Positions 46,701 through 58,894 are shown, counted from the stretch's first letter. The stretch is DNA of 64,000 nucleotides from Polynucleobacter sp. AP-Jannik-300A-C4 (GCF_018688335.1 NZ_CP061316.1:1-64000); one strand, 5' to 3'. The notes: generated from the sequence alone by a model not told the origin. Numbers and translations are program-made.

Positions 46701-47860
46701 AGCTGTTGATTGGCAAAGTTGCCAATGGTGGTCCTCAGAAGTTAGCTAAAGGCACTAAGATCGACAAGGAATACCTCGCCAGCTTAGATAAATACCATTG
46801 GTTCGATGTTCGTCCAGCAGATGATGAAGTTGCTACACAAGTTGAAGCAATCAAGTCTTCTATCGAAGCGAAGCGTAAGCAGTTTGATGAAGCTTTTGAA
46901 GAGAAGCGCACTAAGCTTACCCAGGGCGATGACTTGCAGCCTGGCGTAACGAAGATGGTTAAGGTGTACTTGGCAGTTAAGCGTCGCTTACAGCCTGGTG
47001 ACAAGATGGCCGGTCGTCACGGTAACAAAGGTGTGGTTTCTAAAATCGCACCAGCAGAAGACATGCCATTTATGGCTGACGGACGCCCTGTTGACATCGT
47101 CTTGAACCCATTGGGTGTTCCTTCTCGCATGAACGTAGGTCAGATCTTGGAAACCCACTTAGGTTGGGCGGCTCAAGGTATTGGTAAGCGTATTGATGAG
47201 ATGGTTCGTCAACAAGCTAAACAAGCTGAACTCCGTAAGTTCATGAAGCAGCTTTACAACGAAACCGGTCGTATCGAAGATATCGATAATTTTACTGATG
47301 AGCAGATCACTGTTTTGGCTGAGAATTTACGCCAAGGCTTGCCATTCGCTACTCCAGTGTTTGACGGTGCAACTGAAGCTGAAATCGGACGCATGCTCGA
47401 GTTGGCTTATCCAGATGAAGTAGCTACTTCATTGAAGATGACGCCTTCACGTCAGCAAATGATTTTGTGCGACGGCCGTACTGGCGATCAGTTTGAGCGT
47501 CCTGTAACTGTTGGTGTAATGCACGTCTTGAAACTCCACCATTTGGTCGATGACAAGATGCATGCACGTTCAACCGGACCTTACTCTTTGGTAACCCAAC
47601 AGCCACTGGGCGGTAAAGCTCAGTTTGGTGGTCAGCGCTTTGGTGAGATGGAAGTTTGGGCCCTCGAAGCATACGGTGCTTCATATGTCTTGCAGGAAAT
47701 GCTGACAGTGAAGTCCGATGACGTCGCAGGCCGTACCAAGGTATACGAAAACATCGTCAAGGGCGAGCACACAATTGATGCTGGCATGCCCGAATCCTTC
47801 AACGTGTTGGTAAAAGAAATCCGCTCGTTGGGTATTGACATTGACATGGAGCGCAACTGA
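43760..47860 (+). CDS. rpoB: RNA polymerase beta subunit
   Basis: RpoB forms one half of the RNA polymerase cleft. I place the start at ATG 43760 ([18 protein letters not shown]), after GGAG at 43751, giving 1366 residues; the frame is open 57 bases further upstream without a good start. The rifampicin-target segment [20 protein letters not shown] and the following [12 protein letters not shown] have wild-type residues. MAGRHGNKG and the C-terminal [18 protein letters not shown] are intact. rpoC follows after one base. Confidence 0.98.
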   Translation: MNYSFTERKRVRKSFAKRVNNHQVPYLIATQLESYAKFLQADKPAMSRLTEGLQAAFTSAFPIVSNNGYARMEYVSYQLSQPPFDVKECQQRGYTYHSALRAKVRLIIYDREAPTKVKEVKESEVYMGEIPLMTDNGSFVINGTERVIVSQLHRSPGVFFEHDKGKTHSSGKLLFSARIIPYRGSWLDFEFDPKDILYFRVDRRRKMPVTILLKAIGLNNEQILANFFNFDHFSLSANGASMEFVPERLRGQLANFDVLDKNGVVVIQKDKRINAKHIRELEAAKTKNIVVPDDYLVGRVVARNIIDPDSGEILAYANDEITEELLATLRDAGIKQLETIYTNDLDSGAYISQTLRTDETADQMAARIAIYRMMRPGEPPTEDAVEALFQRLFYNEDSYDLSRVGRMKVNSRLGRSEMEGKMVLSDEDILDTIKSLVDLRNGKGEVDDIDHLGNRRVRCVGELAENQFRAGLSRVERAVKERLGQAETENLMPHDLINSKPISSAIREFFGSSQLSQFMDQTNPLSEITHKRRISALGPGGLTRERAGFEVRDVHPTHYGRVCPIETPEGPNIGLINSLALFARLNEHGFLETPYRKVANSKVSDEVVYLSAIEEAKYVIAQANATIDKSGKLADELVSARQAGETMMVSPERIDFIDVAPSQIVSAAASLVPFLEHDDANRALMGANMQRQAVPCLRPDKPLVGTGLERIVAVDSGTVILASRGGIVDYVDANRVVIRVNDDETAAGEVGVDIYNLIKYTRSNQNTNINQRPIVQAGDRVARGDVVADGASTDLGELALGQNMTVAFMPWNGYNFEDSILISEKVVADDRYTSIHIEELSVVARDTKLGSEEITRDISNLAESQLSRLDESGIVYIGAEVEAGDVLVGKVTPKGETTLTPEEKLLRAIFGEKASDVKDTSLRVPSGMIGTVIDVQVFTREGIERDARAQSIIQEELQRYRLDLNDQLRIVEGDAFMRLEKLLIGKVANGGPQKLAKGTKIDKEYLASLDKYHWFDVRPADDEVATQVEAIKSSIEAKRKQFDEAFEEKRTKLTQGDDLQPGVTKMVKVYLAVKRRLQPGDKMAGRHGNKGVVSKIAPAEDMPFMADGRPVDIVLNPLGVPSRMNVGQILETHLGWAAQGIGKRIDEMVRQQAKQAELRKFMKQLYNETGRIEDIDNFTDEQITVLAENLRQGLPFATPVFDGATEAEIGRMLELAYPDEVATSLKMTPSRQQMILCDGRTGDQFERPVTVGVMHVLKLHHLVDDKMHARSTGPYSLVTQQPLGGKAQFGGQRFGEMEVWALEAYGASYVLQEMLTVKSDDVAGRTKVYENIVKGEHTIDAGMPESFNVLVKEIRSLGIDIDMERN

Positions 47861-47861
47861 T

Positions 47862-50800
47862 ATGAAAGCATTGCTCGATTTATTTAAGCAAACGCAGGGT
47901 GATGAGCAGTTTGATGTCATCAAGATTGGTCTTGCATCCCCTGAGAAAATTCGCTCATGGTCTTTTGGTGAAGTACGCAAACCAGAAACCATCAACTACC
48001 GGACTTTTAAGCCCGAGCGTGATGGTTTGTTCTGCGCCAAGATTTTTGGGCCAACTAAAGACTACGAGTGCTTATGCGGCAAGTACAAGCGCTTAAAGTT
48101 CCGTGGCGTTATCTGTGAGAAGTGTGGCGTTGAAGTTACGCTTGCTAAGGTACGTCGTGAGCGCATGGGCCACATTGAGTTGGCAGCCCCTGTAGCGCAC
48201 ATCTGGTTCTTGAAGTCATTGCCATCCCGTTTGGGTATGGTTCTCGATATGACATTGCGTGATATCGAGCGCGTTCTTTACTTTGAAGCATATGTAGTAG
48301 TTGATCCTGGCATGACACCTGAAGGCGCGATGAAGCGTGGTCAGATCATGTCTGAGGACGAGTACATTGCCAAGACTGAAGAGTATGGTGACGGTGCATT
48401 TACTGCCATCATGGGCGCTGAAGGTATTCGTGATCTCTTGCGTTCGATTGATATCGATCGTGAAGTTGAGACTATTCGCGCTGACTTGAAAGCCACTGGT
48501 AGTGATGCCAAGATCAAGAAATACGCTAAGCGCTTAAAAGTGCTCGAGGCGTTCCAGACTTCAGGTATTAAGCCTGACTGGATGATCATGGAAGTATTAC
48601 CAGTATTGCCACCTGAACTGCGCCCATTGGTGCCATTGGATGGCGGTCGCTTTGCTACTTCAGACTTGAACGACCTCTATCGTCGTGTGATAAACCGTAA
48701 CAACCGTTTGAAGCGTTTGTTAGAGTTGCGCGCACCAGAGATCATCGTTCGCAACGAAAAACGGATGTTGCAAGAAGCGGTTGACTCATTGCTCGACAAC
48801 GGTCGTCGCGGTAAGGCTATGACTGGCGCTAACAAGCGTCCTCTCAAGTCCTTGGCTGAGATGATTAAAGGTAAGAGCGGTCGTTTCCGTCAAAACTTGT
48901 TGGGTAAACGTGTTGACTACTCAGGTCGTTCAGTCATCGTGGTTGGCCCTACATTGAAATTGCATCAGTGCGGCTTACCAAAATTGATGGCTTTGGAATT
49001 GTTCAAGCCATTTATTTTCAACAAGCTTGAGACTTTGGGAATTGCAACCACTATTAAGGCTGCGAAGAAAGAAGTTGAAAGTCAGACTCCAATCGTTTGG
49101 GATATTCTCGAAGAAGTGATTCGTGAACATCCAATCATGTTGAACCGTGCGCCTACATTGCACCGTCTTGGTATTCAGGCTTTCGAGCCAATGCTGATTG
49201 AAGGCAAGGCGATCCAATTGCACCCATTAGTCTGCGCGGCATTTAACGCCGACTTTGACGGTGACCAAATGGCGGTTCACGTTCCTTTGTCGCTTGAAGC
49301 GCAAATGGAAGCACGTACATTGATGTTGGCTTCGAACAACGTATTGTTCCCAGCTAACGGCGAACCATCTATCGTTCCTTCGCAGGACGTGGTGTTGGGT
49401 CTGTACTACGCTACTCGTGACAAGATCAACGGTAAAGGCGAAGGCATGGTCTTCGCTAATATCACTGAAGTAATTCGTGCATACGAAGCTGGCCAAGTTG
49501 AATTGGCTTCTCGCGTTGCTGTGCGTATTACTGAGTTTGAGATTGTGGACAAAAAGGCAGAGGGCGATGCCCGTTTTGCTGAAAAGACCAAGATCTATCA
49601 AACTTCAGTTGGCCGTGCAATCTTGTCAGAAATTTTGCCTAAAGGCATGTCTTTCGAGGAAATCAATAAGCCTCTGAAGAAAAAAGAAATCTCACGTTTG
49701 ATCAACACTTCATTCCGTAAGTGCGGCCTTCGTGAAACAGTTATTTTTGCTGACCGCCTCTTGCAGTCTGGTTTCCGCTTAGCGACTAACGCCGGTATCT
49801 CGGTTGCAATCGACGATATGCTGATCCCAAGCTCTAAAGAGCGCATCATCACTGAAGCTTCTACCAAGGTTAAAGAATATGACAAGCAGTTCATGTCAGG
49901 TCTCGTAACCAATCAAGAGCGTTATAACAACGTGGTTGATATTTGGGGTGCCGCTGGTGACCAAGTTGGTAAAGCGATGATGGATGAGTTGTCACACGTT
50001 GACGTACTCGACCGTAACGGTAAAACTGTGCGTCAAGAATCTTTCAACTCCATCTACATGATGGCAGATTCTGGTGCGCGTGGATCTGCAGCGCAGATTC
50101 GTCAGTTGGCTGGTATGCGTGGTTTGATGGCGAAGCCTGATGGCTCCATTATTGAAACCCCAATTACTGCAAACTTCCGTGAAGGTTTGAACGTGTTGCA
50201 GTACTTCATCTCAACCCACGGTGCTCGTAAAGGTCTGGCTGATACAGCGTTGAAGACGGCGAACTCTGGTTACTTGACACGTCGTTTATGCGACGTAACT
50301 CAAGACCTCGTGGTTATTGAAGAAGATTGCGGCGCAACTTCTGGCGTAACGATGAAGGCTCTCGTAGAGGGCGGCGAAATTATCGAAGCATTGCGTGACC
50401 GTATTTTGGGTCGTGTATGTATCGGTGACATCGTTCATCCTGACACACAAGAGGTCATCGTTCCTAACGACACATTGCTCGACGAAGATCATGTTGATCA
50501 AATCGTTGCCTTGGGTATCGACGAAGTTAAAGTTCGCACAGTGTTGTCATGCTTAACTCGCTTTGGCTTGTGCGCTAAGTGCTACGGCCGTGATTTAGGT
50601 CGCGGTGGTTTGGTGAACGTTGGTGAGGCAGTTGGTGTTATCGCTGCTCAGTCCATCGGTGAGCCAGGCACACAGTTGACTATGCGTACCTTCCACATTG
50701 GTGGTGCGGCGTCACGTGCATTGGTTGCAAGCAATATTGAAGCGAAGTCTAACGGTACTTTGAAGTTCTCCGGCACGATGCGTGTTGTTAAGAACGCGAA

Positions 50801-52124
50801 GGGCGAGCAGATCGTGATTTCACGTTCAGGCGAAGCTGTGATCATTGACGATAACGGTCGTGAGCGTGAGCGTCATAAAGTGCCTTACGGTGCAACTCTC
50901 TTGTTGAAAGAAGATGCAGCAGTCAAGGCTGGTGCAAGCTTGGCAACATGGGATCCGTTAACACGTCCAATCATTTCTGAGTACGCTGGTATTGCTCGCT
51001 TCGACAACGTTGAAGAAGGCGTTACTGTCGCTAAGCAGGTTGACGAAGTAACTGGCCTCTCTACTTTGGTGGTGATTGACGGTAAGCGTCGTAGTGCTGC
51101 TAGCAAAGGTGTTCGTCCAATGATCAACTTAGTTGATGACAAGGGCGGCGAAGTGATGATTGCGGGTACAGATCACCCAGTGAACATCGGTTTGCAAGTT
51201 GGCGCTTTGATCACAGTTAAAGACGGTCAAAAAGTTGAAGTTGGTGAAGTATTGGCACGTATTCCAATCGAATCACAGAAGACTCGCGACATTACCGGTG
51301 GTTTGCCACGCGTTGCTGAATTGTTCGAGGCACGTTCACCAAAAGATGCTGCTGTATTGGCTAAAGTCACTGGAACTGTTTCCTTCGGTAAAGAAACTAA
51401 AGGTAAGCAGCGTTTAGTGATTACCGATATGGATGGTGAAGCTAATGAATTCTTGATTCCTAAAGAGAAGCAAGTTCTCGTTCATGACGGTCAAGTTGTG
51501 AACAAGGGCGAGATGATTGTGGAAGGCCCTGCCGATCCGCATGACATCTTGACGCTCAGAGGTATTGAGGAGTTGGCAATCTACATCGTGGACGAAGTTC
51601 AAGACGTTTACCGTTTGCAAGGCGTGAAGATTAATGACAAGCACATTGAAGTCATCGTGCGTCAAATGTTGCGTCGCGTGCAAATTACTGATGGTGGCGA
51701 TACTGCCTACATCACTGGTGAGCAAGTTGAGCGTTCTAAGTTGTATGACGCAAACGATGCAGTGATTGCTCAAGGTAAGCGCCCAGCTCAGTTCGAGAAT
51801 GTGTTGCTTGGTATTACTAAGGCGTCCTTGTCGACAGACAGCTTCATTTCAGCGGCTTCTTTCCAAGAAACCACCCGTGTATTGACCGAAGCCGCAATTA
51901 TGGGCAAAACCGATACACTCCGTGGCCTCAAGGAAAACGTCATTATTGGTCGCCTGATTCCTGCTGGTACCGGCTTGTCTTACCGCCGTGCACGCAAGGT
52001 CAGAGAGCAATTCGAGCGTGATCGCGCTCAAATGATTGCCGCCGAAGAGGAAGCAATGGCTGATATGCCTGTAGAAATAGAGGCTGAAGTGATTGCTCCT
52101 GCTGGGGAGGCTGATCCAAGCTAA
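47862..52124 (+). CDS. rpoC: RNA polymerase beta' subunit
   Basis: RpoC holds the catalytic magnesium and DNA clamp. From ATG 47862 it has 1420 residues. Visible motifs are the N-terminal zinc site ([20 protein letters not shown]), the catalytic [12 protein letters not shown] and a second zinc cysteine set including CGATSGV and [13 protein letters not shown]. The start follows the rpoB stop by one base. A short acidic tail ends the protein, followed by a terminator. Confidence 0.98.
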   Translation: MKALLDLFKQTQGDEQFDVIKIGLASPEKIRSWSFGEVRKPETINYRTFKPERDGLFCAKIFGPTKDYECLCGKYKRLKFRGVICEKCGVEVTLAKVRRERMGHIELAAPVAHIWFLKSLPSRLGMVLDMTLRDIERVLYFEAYVVVDPGMTPEGAMKRGQIMSEDEYIAKTEEYGDGAFTAIMGAEGIRDLLRSIDIDREVETIRADLKATGSDAKIKKYAKRLKVLEAFQTSGIKPDWMIMEVLPVLPPELRPLVPLDGGRFATSDLNDLYRRVINRNNRLKRLLELRAPEIIVRNEKRMLQEAVDSLLDNGRRGKAMTGANKRPLKSLAEMIKGKSGRFRQNLLGKRVDYSGRSVIVVGPTLKLHQCGLPKLMALELFKPFIFNKLETLGIATTIKAAKKEVESQTPIVWDILEEVIREHPIMLNRAPTLHRLGIQAFEPMLIEGKAIQLHPLVCAAFNADFDGDQMAVHVPLSLEAQMEARTLMLASNNVLFPANGEPSIVPSQDVVLGLYYATRDKINGKGEGMVFANITEVIRAYEAGQVELASRVAVRITEFEIVDKKAEGDARFAEKTKIYQTSVGRAILSEILPKGMSFEEINKPLKKKEISRLINTSFRKCGLRETVIFADRLLQSGFRLATNAGISVAIDDMLIPSSKERIITEASTKVKEYDKQFMSGLVTNQERYNNVVDIWGAAGDQVGKAMMDELSHVDVLDRNGKTVRQESFNSIYMMADSGARGSAAQIRQLAGMRGLMAKPDGSIIETPITANFREGLNVLQYFISTHGARKGLADTALKTANSGYLTRRLCDVTQDLVVIEEDCGATSGVTMKALVEGGEIIEALRDRILGRVCIGDIVHPDTQEVIVPNDTLLDEDHVDQIVALGIDEVKVRTVLSCLTRFGLCAKCYGRDLGRGGLVNVGEAVGVIAAQSIGEPGTQLTMRTFHIGGAASRALVASNIEAKSNGTLKFSGTMRVVKNAKGEQIVISRSGEAVIIDDNGRERERHKVPYGATLLLKEDAAVKAGASLATWDPLTRPIISEYAGIARFDNVEEGVTVAKQVDEVTGLSTLVVIDGKRRSAASKGVRPMINLVDDKGGEVMIAGTDHPVNIGLQVGALITVKDGQKVEVGEVLARIPIESQKTRDITGGLPRVAELFEARSPKDAAVLAKVTGTVSFGKETKGKQRLVITDMDGEANEFLIPKEKQVLVHDGQVVNKGEMIVEGPADPHDILTLRGIEELAIYIVDEVQDVYRLQGVKINDKHIEVIVRQMLRRVQITDGGDTAYITGEQVERSKLYDANDAVIAQGKRPAQFENVLLGITKASLSTDSFISAASFQETTRVLTEAAIMGKTDTLRGLKENVIIGRLIPAGTGLSYRRARKVREQFERDRAQMIAAEEEAMADMPVEIEAEVIAPAGEADPS

Positions 52125-52134
52125 TTTGGTATTC

Positions 52135-52158
52135 CTGGCCAGAAATGGCCAGTTTTTT
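52135..52158 (+). terminator. Terminator after rpoC
   Basis: CTGGCCA/TGGCCAG (52135-52141 with 52146-52152) closes a GAAA tetraloop and is followed by six T's. It ends the rplKAJL-rpoBC transcript. Confidence 0.9.
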
Positions 52159-52167
52159 CCCTTGAGG

Positions 52168-52196
52168 TTGACGGAAAGGGCTGGCCAGGCTAGAAT
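52168..52196 (+). promoter_or_regulatory. Promoter of the str operon (rpsL)
   Basis: TTGACG (52168-52173) and TAGAAT (52191-52196) are separated by 17 bases, ten of twelve consensus positions. It starts ten bases after the rpoC terminator and leaves a leader of about 100 bases before rpsL. The spacer contains another CTGGCCAG palindrome (52181-52188). Confidence 0.85.
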
Positions 52197-52300
52197 GCTG
52201 AGTTCTACTGATTCAGAAGAGGGTCGTTTTGACCTGGGATTTCTCTAAGTCATTGATTTTCTTGAAGAAAGCAACAAAGAAGTACTAACCGAGCTATTTT

Positions 52301-52681
52301 ATGCCAACAATTAATCAATTATTACGTAAGCCAAGAACACGGCTGACCGTTAAAAGCAAGAGCCCTGCGCTGCAAAACAGCCCGCAGCGCCGTGGTGTAT
52401 GTACACGTGTGTACACAACCACTCCTAAAAAGCCTAACTCTGCGCTACGTAAAGTAGCAAAAGTTCGCTTAACTAATGGTTTTGAAGTCATTTCATACAT
52501 TGGTGGTGAAGGCCATAACCTCCAGGAACACTCAGTAGTGTTGATCCGTGGTGGTCGTGTAAAGGATTTGCCAGGTGTTCGTTACCACATCGTTCGTGGC
52601 TCACTTGACTTGCAAGGTGTTAAAGACCGTAAGCAATCACGTTCCAAGTACGGTGCTAAGCGCGCTAAGAAAGCTGCTTAA
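52301..52681 (+). CDS. rpsL: 30S ribosomal protein S12
   Basis: S12 sits at the decoding centre. The 126-residue protein has [13 protein letters not shown] and [10 protein letters not shown]; the lysines corresponding to K43 and K88 are retained, the streptomycin-sensitive state. It opens the str operon rpsL-rpsG-fusA-tufA. Confidence 0.98.
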   Translation: MPTINQLLRKPRTRLTVKSKSPALQNSPQRRGVCTRVYTTTPKKPNSALRKVAKVRLTNGFEVISYIGGEGHNLQEHSVVLIRGGRVKDLPGVRYHIVRGSLDLQGVKDRKQSRSKYGAKRAKKAA

Positions 52682-52831
52682 TAGCAACTTACAGTATTTG
52701 TAGTAAGTCTTCGTTTGTCAGACTTTAAAGACAAGTAAGTGGCCGTTCCGTCTAGAGATTTCTCCAGATAGTAGGACGGCCGGAGCGGGTGATCCATGTG
52801 GGCCACCCCTAACTGAACTGAAGGAGTAGTT
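52682..52831 (+). promoter_or_regulatory. S12-S7 intergenic leader
   Basis: The 150-bp spacer contains a long-range GGCCGT/ACGGCC pairing (52741-52746 with 52776-52781) and a GGGTG/CACCC helix shortly before the rpsG ribosome-binding site GAAGGAG. In E. coli S7 represses translation from this intercistronic region; a similar role is inferred here. Confidence 0.45.
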
Positions 52832-53302
52832 ATGCCACGTCGTCGTGAAGTTCCCAAACGGGAAATCTTGCCTGATCCAAAATTCGGCAATGTAGAAGTA
52901 GCAAAATTCATGAACGTCCTCATGTTGGACGGCAAGAAATCGGTTGCAGAGCGTATCGTTTACGGTGCCTTTGATCACATCGAGAAAAAAGCAAATAAAG
53001 AACCACTCGAAGTTTTCTCCACAGCTATGGGCAACGTTAAGCCAATGGTTGAGGTGAAGAGCCGTCGTGTTGGTGGCGCTAACTACCAGGTTCCTGTTGA
53101 AGTTCGCCCATCACGCCGTTCTGCTTTGGCAATGCGCTGGGTGCGCGAAGCCGCTAAAAAGCGCGGTGAAAAATCAATGGCTCAACGTTTGGCCAACGAA
53201 TTATTAGAAGCTGCAGAAGGTCGCGGCGGAGCAATGAAGAAGCGTGAAGAAGTTCACCGTATGGCAGAAGCTAACAAAGCTTTCTCACATTTCCGCTTCT
53301 AA
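52832..53302 (+). CDS. rpsG: 30S ribosomal protein S7
   Basis: S7 nucleates the 30S head. The 156-residue protein has [27 protein letters not shown] and the C-terminal NKAFSHFRF typical of the family. fusA follows after 27 bases. Confidence 0.98.
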   Translation: MPRRREVPKREILPDPKFGNVEVAKFMNVLMLDGKKSVAERIVYGAFDHIEKKANKEPLEVFSTAMGNVKPMVEVKSRRVGGANYQVPVEVRPSRRSALAMRWVREAAKKRGEKSMAQRLANELLEAAEGRGGAMKKREEVHRMAEANKAFSHFRF

Positions 53303-53329
53303 TCGCACAGCAAAGAAAAGGTACCAACA

Positions 53330-55432
53330 GTGGCACGTAAAACCCCTATCGACAAATACCGCAATATCGGTATTTCTGCGCACATTGACGCAGGTAAGAC
53401 AACAACAACAGAACGCGTTTTGTTCTACACCGGTGTTAATCACAAAATTGGTGAAGTACATGATGGCGCTGCAACCATGGACTGGATGGAGCAAGAGCAA
53501 GAGCGTGGTATCACGATTACTTCTGCTGCTACTACAACGTTCTGGAAGGGCATGGCTGGTAACTTCCCAGAGCACCGCATCAATATTATTGATACCCCAG
53601 GACACGTAGACTTCACTATTGAAGTTGAGCGTTCAATGCGCGTTTTGGATGGCGCTTGCATGGTTTACTGTGCAGTAGGTGGTGTACAGCCACAATCTGA
53701 GACTGTTTGGCGTCAAGCTAATAAGTATCAAGTTCCACGTTTAGCATTCGTAAACAAAATGGACCGTACAGGTGCGAATTTCTTCAAGGTCTATGACCAA
53801 ATGAAGATGCGCCTTAAAGCAAATCCTATCTTGATTCAAATTCCAATTGGCGCCGAAGAAAACTTCAAAGGCGTTGTGGACTTGGTCAAAATGAAGGCCA
53901 TCTATTGGGATGAAGAATCACAAGGTACTAAGTTTACGTACGAAGATATCCCTGCTGAATTGCAAGCCTCTGCTGAAGAGTGGCGCGAGAAAATGCTCGA
54001 AGCTGCTGCAGAGAGTTCAGAAGAGTTGATGGAAAAATATCTCGGCGGCGAAGGCTTGACCGAAGAAGAAATCAAAGGCGCATTACGTCAACGTACTATT
54101 GCCAATGAAATCGTTCCAATGTTGTGCGGAACAGCGTTCAAAAACAAAGGCGTTCAGGCGATGTTGGATGCAGTTGTTGAATTGTTGCCTTCACCATTAG
54201 ACGTTCCACCAGTTCCATGTGAATTGGAAGACGGCACACCGACAACACGTGAAGCTTCTGATAGCGCGAAGTTCTCAGCGTTGGCATTTAAGATCATGAC
54301 TGACCCATTCGTTGGCCAGCTTATCTTCTTCCGTGTTTACTCCGGTGTAATGAAATCTGGCGACACAATCTACAACCCAATCAAGGGTAAGAAAGAGCGT
54401 GTTGGACGTTTGTTGCAAATGCATGCAAACGAACGTGAAGAAATTAAAGAAGTATTCGCTGGCGATATCGCAGCTGCAGTTGGTCTGAAAGACGCAACTA
54501 CAGGCGAAACATTGTGTGATCCAGATAGCATCGTTATTTTGGAGCGCATGGTATTCCCAGAGCCAGTGATCTCTCAGGCTGTAGAGCCAAAGACAAAAGC
54601 CGACCAAGAAAAAATGGGTCTTGCTTTGAATCGTTTGGCACAAGAAGATCCTTCTTTCCGCGTAAAGACAGACGAAGAATCTGGTCAAACAATTATTTCC
54701 GGCATGGGCGAGCTCCACTTGGAAATTTTGGTTGATCGCATGAAGCGTGAGTTTAGCGTTGAAGCAACTGTTGGTAAGCCACAAGTTGCCTATCGCGAAA
54801 CAATTCGTAAAGTTTGCGAAGAGATCGAAGGTAAATTCGTTAAGCAGTCTGGTGGTCGTGGTCAATACGGTCACGTGGTACTGAAGTTAGAGCCACAGGC
54901 GCCAGGTAAAGGTTTTGAATTCGTTGACGCTATTAAGGGCGGTGTTGTTCCACGTGAATACATACCTGCAGTAGAAAAAGGAATTATCGAAACATTGAAC
55001 TCCGGTATTTTGGCTGGCTATCCAGTTGTAGATATCAAAGCAACATTGTTCTTCGGTTCATACCATGATGTTGACTCCAACGAAAACGCATTTAAGATGG
55101 CGGGCTCGATGGCATTCAAAGACGGTATGCGCAAAGCATCACCAGTGTTGCTAGAACCAATGATGGCTGTTGAAGTTGAAACACCAGAAGATTTCATGGG
55201 TAACGTAATGGGTGACCTCTCATCACGTCGCGGTATTTTGCAAGGTATGGATGACATTCCAGGGGGCGGCAAGATCGTTCGCGCTGAAGTGCCATTGGCA
55301 GAGATGTTTGGTTACTCAACTGGCTTGCGCTCGTTGACCCAAGGTCGCGCTACCTACACCATGGAATTTAAGCATTATTCCGAAGCACCAAAGAACGTAG
55401 CTGAAGCAGTGATGGCTGCTAAAGCGAAGTAA
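53330..55432 (+). CDS. fusA: Elongation factor G
   Basis: EF-G drives translocation and, with RRF, ribosome recycling. The 700-residue GTPase has G1 [14 protein letters not shown]3 [10 protein letters not shown]4 NKMDRTGA and domains II-V at normal length. It starts with GTG. tufA follows after 50 bases. Confidence 0.98.
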   Translation: MARKTPIDKYRNIGISAHIDAGKTTTTERVLFYTGVNHKIGEVHDGAATMDWMEQEQERGITITSAATTTFWKGMAGNFPEHRINIIDTPGHVDFTIEVERSMRVLDGACMVYCAVGGVQPQSETVWRQANKYQVPRLAFVNKMDRTGANFFKVYDQMKMRLKANPILIQIPIGAEENFKGVVDLVKMKAIYWDEESQGTKFTYEDIPAELQASAEEWREKMLEAAAESSEELMEKYLGGEGLTEEEIKGALRQRTIANEIVPMLCGTAFKNKGVQAMLDAVVELLPSPLDVPPVPCELEDGTPTTREASDSAKFSALAFKIMTDPFVGQLIFFRVYSGVMKSGDTIYNPIKGKKERVGRLLQMHANEREEIKEVFAGDIAAAVGLKDATTGETLCDPDSIVILERMVFPEPVISQAVEPKTKADQEKMGLALNRLAQEDPSFRVKTDEESGQTIISGMGELHLEILVDRMKREFSVEATVGKPQVAYRETIRKVCEEIEGKFVKQSGGRGQYGHVVLKLEPQAPGKGFEFVDAIKGGVVPREYIPAVEKGIIETLNSGILAGYPVVDIKATLFFGSYHDVDSNENAFKMAGSMAFKDGMRKASPVLLEPMMAVEVETPEDFMGNVMGDLSSRRGILQGMDDIPGGGKIVRAEVPLAEMFGYSTGLRSLTQGRATYTMEFKHYSEAPKNVAEAVMAAKAK

Positions 55433-55469
55433 TTTATCCACATTATTTTGAATATTGACTAGCTAAGAA

Positions 55470-56676
55470 GGCAGACAAAAAAATGGCAAAAGAAAAGTTT
55501 GAGCGGACAAAACCGCACGTAAACGTTGGCACAATCGGTCACGTTGACCACGGTAAAACCACATTGACAGCAGCTATTGCAACCGTGCTTTCAAAAGCAT
55601 TCGGTGGCGAAGCAAAAGCATACGATCAGATCGATGCTGCTCCAGAAGAAAAAGCACGCGGTATTACGATTAATACAGCACACGTTGAGTATGAGACAGC
55701 GAATCGTCACTACGCGCACGTGGATTGCCCAGGACATGCTGACTACGTTAAGAACATGATTACTGGTGCTGCTCAGATGGACGGCGCTATTTTGGTTTGC
55801 TCTGCAGCTGACGGCCCAATGCCACAAACTCGTGAGCACATCCTCTTGGCACGCCAAGTTGGTGTTCCATACATCATCGTGTTCTTGAACAAGTGCGACA
55901 TGGTGGATGACGCTGAGTTGTTAGAGCTCGTAGAAATGGAAGTTCGTGAGCTTTTATCTAAGTACGACTTCCCAGGTGATGACACACCAATCGTTCAAGG
56001 CTCTGCTAAGTTAGCGCTTGAAGGCGACGAAGGCCCATTGGGCAAAGAAGCCATCATGAAGTTGGCCGAAGCGCTTGACTCTTACATCCCAACTCCAGAG
56101 CGTGCTGTTGACGGTGCGTTCTTGATGCCAGTAGAGGACGTGTTCTCTATCTCTGGTCGCGGTACTGTGGTTACAGGCCGTATCGAGCGCGGTATCGTTA
56201 AAGTTGGTGAAGAGATTGAAATTATCGGTATCAAGCCAACACTCAAGACAACTTGTACTGGTGTTGAAATGTTCCGCAAATTGCTCGACCAAGGTCAAGC
56301 AGGCGATAACGTTGGTATCTTGTTACGCGGTACAAAACGTGAAGAAGTTGAGCGCGGCCAAGTATTGGCTAAGCCAGGTTCAATCACCCCACATACTCAC
56401 TTTACAGCCGAGGTTTACATCTTGGGTAAAGATGAAGGTGGTCGTCATACTCCATTCTTTAACAACTATCGTCCACAGTTTTACTTCCGTACTACGGACG
56501 TAACTGGTTCAATCGAGTTGCCAAAAGACAAAGAAATGGTAATGCCTGGTGATAACGTGACTATTACCGTCAAACTCATCGCTCCAATCGCGATGGAAGA
56601 AGGTTTACGTTTTGCGATCCGTGAAGGTGGCCGTACTGTTGGCGCCGGCGTGGTTGCAAAGATTTTGGCTTAATAG
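55470..56676 (+). repeat. Direct repeat containing tuf, copy 2
   Basis: The second copy of the roughly 1207-bp unit, about 16.8 kb from the first and in the same orientation. It ends at TAATAG; sequences on both sides differ from copy 1. Confidence 0.9.
55483..56673 (+). CDS. tufA: Elongation factor Tu (copy in the str operon)
   Basis: This 396-residue EF-Tu is identical to the tufB product and sits in the classical position after fusA. Motifs [15 protein letters not shown] and NKCD are present. It shares the 13-base upstream segment GGCAGACAAAAAA with tufB, including the translation initiation region. Confidence 0.98.
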   Translation: MAKEKFERTKPHVNVGTIGHVDHGKTTLTAAIATVLSKAFGGEAKAYDQIDAAPEEKARGITINTAHVEYETANRHYAHVDCPGHADYVKNMITGAAQMDGAILVCSAADGPMPQTREHILLARQVGVPYIIVFLNKCDMVDDAELLELVEMEVRELLSKYDFPGDDTPIVQGSAKLALEGDEGPLGKEAIMKLAEALDSYIPTPERAVDGAFLMPVEDVFSISGRGTVVTGRIERGIVKVGEEIEIIGIKPTLKTTCTGVEMFRKLLDQGQAGDNVGILLRGTKREEVERGQVLAKPGSITPHTHFTAEVYILGKDEGGRHTPFFNNYRPQFYFRTTDVTGSIELPKDKEMVMPGDNVTITVKLIAPIAMEEGLRFAIREGGRTVGAGVVAKILA

Positions 56677-56705
56677 CAGTAAAAAATATTTAGCGGTTTG
56701 CTAAC

Positions 56706-56734
56706 CGGTGACGTCCGTGCTGCGGATGTCACCG
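56706..56734 (+). promoter_or_regulatory. Strong hairpin between tufA and rpsJ
   Basis: A twelve-base-pair stem (56706-56717 with 56723-56734, one G-U pair) with a five-base loop lies in the 112-bp spacer. No proper T-tract follows (AGCTCTTTA), so an RNA-processing or leader role is as likely as termination. Confidence 0.65.
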
Positions 56735-56785
56735 AGCTCTTTAGAAATATAACGTGGCAGCACCACAACGCTCTTTGGAATTAAT

Positions 56786-57097
56786 ATGCAAAACCAAAAA
56801 ATTCGTATTCGTCTTAAAGCATTTGATTACCGTTTGATCGACCAGTCTGCAGCTGAAATCGTTGATACAGCTAAACGTACTGGTGCTGTTGTTAAGGGTC
56901 CAGTACCTTTGCCAACACGTATTGAGCGCTTTGACATTCTGCGTTCACCACACGTAAACAAGACTTCACGTGACCAGTTAGAGATTCGTACCCATCTGCG
57001 TTTGATGGATATCGTTGATCCTACAGAGAAAACTGTGGATGCCTTGATGAAATTAGACCTCCCAGCAGGTGTGGACGTCGAAATTAAGTTGCAGTAA
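56786..57097 (+). CDS. rpsJ: 30S ribosomal protein S10
   Basis: S10 is a 30S head protein and, as NusE, part of the antitermination complex that acts at boxA. The 103-residue protein matches the family throughout ([39 protein letters not shown]). It is separated from rplC by 191 bp. Confidence 0.98.
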   Translation: MQNQKIRIRLKAFDYRLIDQSAAEIVDTAKRTGAVVKGPVPLPTRIERFDILRSPHVNKTSRDQLEIRTHLRLMDIVDPTEKTVDALMKLDLPAGVDVEIKLQ

Positions 57098-57107
57098 TTC
57101 AGTATTT

Positions 57108-57149
57108 CCAGTCTTAGCGCTTGCCAAGACTGGCCTTTCGGGATAGAAT
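57108..57149 (+). promoter_or_regulatory. Hairpin-embedded promoter upstream of rplC
   Basis: An eight-bp stem (57108-57115 with 57126-57133) lies just after rpsJ. The -35 TTGCCA (57121-57126) sits in its loop and 3' arm. The -10 TAGAAT (57144-57149) follows after 17 bases. The remaining 139 bases to rplC are an AT-rich leader without a gene. Confidence 0.7.
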
Positions 57150-57288
57150 CAAAGGCTTCGCTGAATTATTTGGGCGGATTTAAAGGTTTTATCAGCATTA
57201 AAAACGTTGTAAGTTATTGATTTAGAAGTATTTTTACTTGTAAATCACTTAAATTAATTTTGCCGACCAATCGAAGTCGGCGTGGAGC

Positions 57289-57951
57289 ATGAATATGAGC
57301 TTAGGCTTAATCGGTCGCAAGATCGGCATGACCCGTCTATTTACGGACGAAGGGGAAGCAATTCCTGTCACCGTAATTGACGTGAGCGACAACAGAATCG
57401 CTCAAATCAAGACCCAGGCAACTGATGGCTATGATGCTATCCAGTTGGCACATGGCACACGTAGAGCTACTCGCGTTACCAAAGCAATGGCTGGTCACTT
57501 CGCTAAAGCGGGTGTGATGGCTGGTAACGGTCTCAACGAATTTCATTTAGATGCAGCAAAAATCGCAGAAATGACACCAGGACAAGTAATTCCTGCTGAT
57601 ACTGCATTTTCTGCTGGCCAAAAAGTGGATGTACAAGGTGTAACGATTGGTAAAGGCTATGCCGGTACTATCAAGCGCCATCACTTTGCTTCAGGTCGCG
57701 CATCACACGGTAACTCACGTTCACATAACGTGCCAGGTTCTATCGGTATGGCGCAAGATCCAGGTCGTGTTTTCCCAGGTAAGCGCATGACAGGCCACCT
57801 TGGTGACGAAACACGCACTGTACAAAATTTAGTCATCGCACGCATTGATGCAGAACGCAATCTCATCATGGTTAAAGGCGCTATTCCAGGTGCCCCAGGC
57901 GGTAAAGTTATTGTTACTCCAGCGGTGAAGACACCGTTGAAGAAGAAATAA
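57289..57951 (+). CDS. rplC: 50S ribosomal protein L3
   Basis: L3 nucleates 50S assembly near the peptidyl-transferase centre. The 220-residue protein has [26 protein letters not shown] and KRMTGHLG. The ATG at 57295 ([12 protein letters not shown]) is an equally good start. Confidence 0.97.
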   Translation: MNMSLGLIGRKIGMTRLFTDEGEAIPVTVIDVSDNRIAQIKTQATDGYDAIQLAHGTRRATRVTKAMAGHFAKAGVMAGNGLNEFHLDAAKIAEMTPGQVIPADTAFSAGQKVDVQGVTIGKGYAGTIKRHHFASGRASHGNSRSHNVPGSIGMAQDPGRVFPGKRMTGHLGDETRTVQNLVIARIDAERNLIMVKGAIPGAPGGKVIVTPAVKTPLKKK

Positions 57952-57962
57952 GGAGAGCGAAT

Positions 57963-58583
57963 ATGGAACTTAAGCTTCTCCAAGATAACGGTACTTTGGG
58001 CGCAGGCGTTCAAGCCTCACCAGAAGTATTCGAGCGCGAATATAACGAGGCATTGGTACACCAAGTAGTTGTGGCTTACCAAGCGAATGCACGAAGTGGT
58101 AACCGTGCACAAAAAGACCGTGAGCAAGTTAAGCACACAACCAAGAAACCTTGGCGTCAAAAAGGTACTGGTCGTGCACGTGCTGGTATGAGCTCTTCCC
58201 CGCTGTGGCGTGGAGGTGGTCGTATATTCCCGAATTCACCTGAAGAAAATTTCAGCCAAAAAGTAAACAAGAAAATGTACCGCGCTGGTATGAGATCAAT
58301 TTTGTCTCAGTTAGCTCGCGAAGGTCGTTTGAATGTTGTTGACCAATTTAATCTTGATGCTCCAAAGACTAAAGTTTTAGCTGACAAAGTTAAAGCAATG
58401 GGCTTGGATTCAGTCTTGATCATCGTTGATCAGGTTAGCGAGAATTTGTACTTGGCATCACGCAACTTGCATAAGGTTGCTGTATGTGAGCCACAGCACG
58501 CTGATCCATTAGCTTTAGTTCAATACAAAAAAGTATTGGTAAGCAAAGCAGCGATCGCAAAAATTGAGGAGTTGCTGAAATGA
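57963..58583 (+). CDS. rplD: 50S ribosomal protein L4
   Basis: L4 lines the exit tunnel and, in E. coli, represses its own S10 operon. The 206-residue protein has [20 protein letters not shown]. An AAGGAGAG ribosome-binding site precedes the ATG; the end overlaps rplW by four bases. Confidence 0.98.
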   Translation: MELKLLQDNGTLGAGVQASPEVFEREYNEALVHQVVVAYQANARSGNRAQKDREQVKHTTKKPWRQKGTGRARAGMSSSPLWRGGGRIFPNSPEENFSQKVNKKMYRAGMRSILSQLAREGRLNVVDQFNLDAPKTKVLADKVKAMGLDSVLIIVDQVSENLYLASRNLHKVAVCEPQHADPLALVQYKKVLVSKAAIAKIEELLK

Positions 58584-58894
58584 GCCAAGTCCGTAAAAAC
58601 GATCACAGCTTGATGAAGGTTCTGCTTGGACCGGTTATCTCTGAAAAAGCCACTATGGTTGCAGAGAAAAACGAACAAGTGGTATTCCAAGTTACACGCG
58701 ACGCTAATAAGAGCGATGTGAAACAAGCGGTTGAGTTGCTCTTTAAAGTGCAAGTTGACTCTGTTCAAATCGTGAATCAAAAAGGTAAGCCAAAGCGCTA
58801 TGGCCGTTTTGAAGGTCGTCGTGACCATACTAAGAAGGCCTACGTTAGCTTGAAGCCAGGTCAAGAAATTAACTTTGAAGCGGAGGCGAATTAA
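58580..58894 (+). CDS. rplW: 50S ribosomal protein L23
   Basis: L23 lies at the exit tunnel and docks trigger factor and SRP. The 104-residue protein has GPVISEKAT and [20 protein letters not shown]. Its ATG overlaps the rplD stop (ATGA), indicating coupled translation. Confidence 0.98.
   Translation: MSQVRKNDHSLMKVLLGPVISEKATMVAEKNEQVVFQVTRDANKSDVKQAVELLFKVQVDSVQIVNQKGKPKRYGRFEGRRDHTKKAYVSLKPGQEINFEAEAN

Noticed and set aside
54275-54874. 199-residue minus-strand reading frame inside fusA
   Set aside because: It is antisense to the conserved EF-G gene, rich in Cys, Phe and Leu without any domain, and explained by codon use on the other strand.
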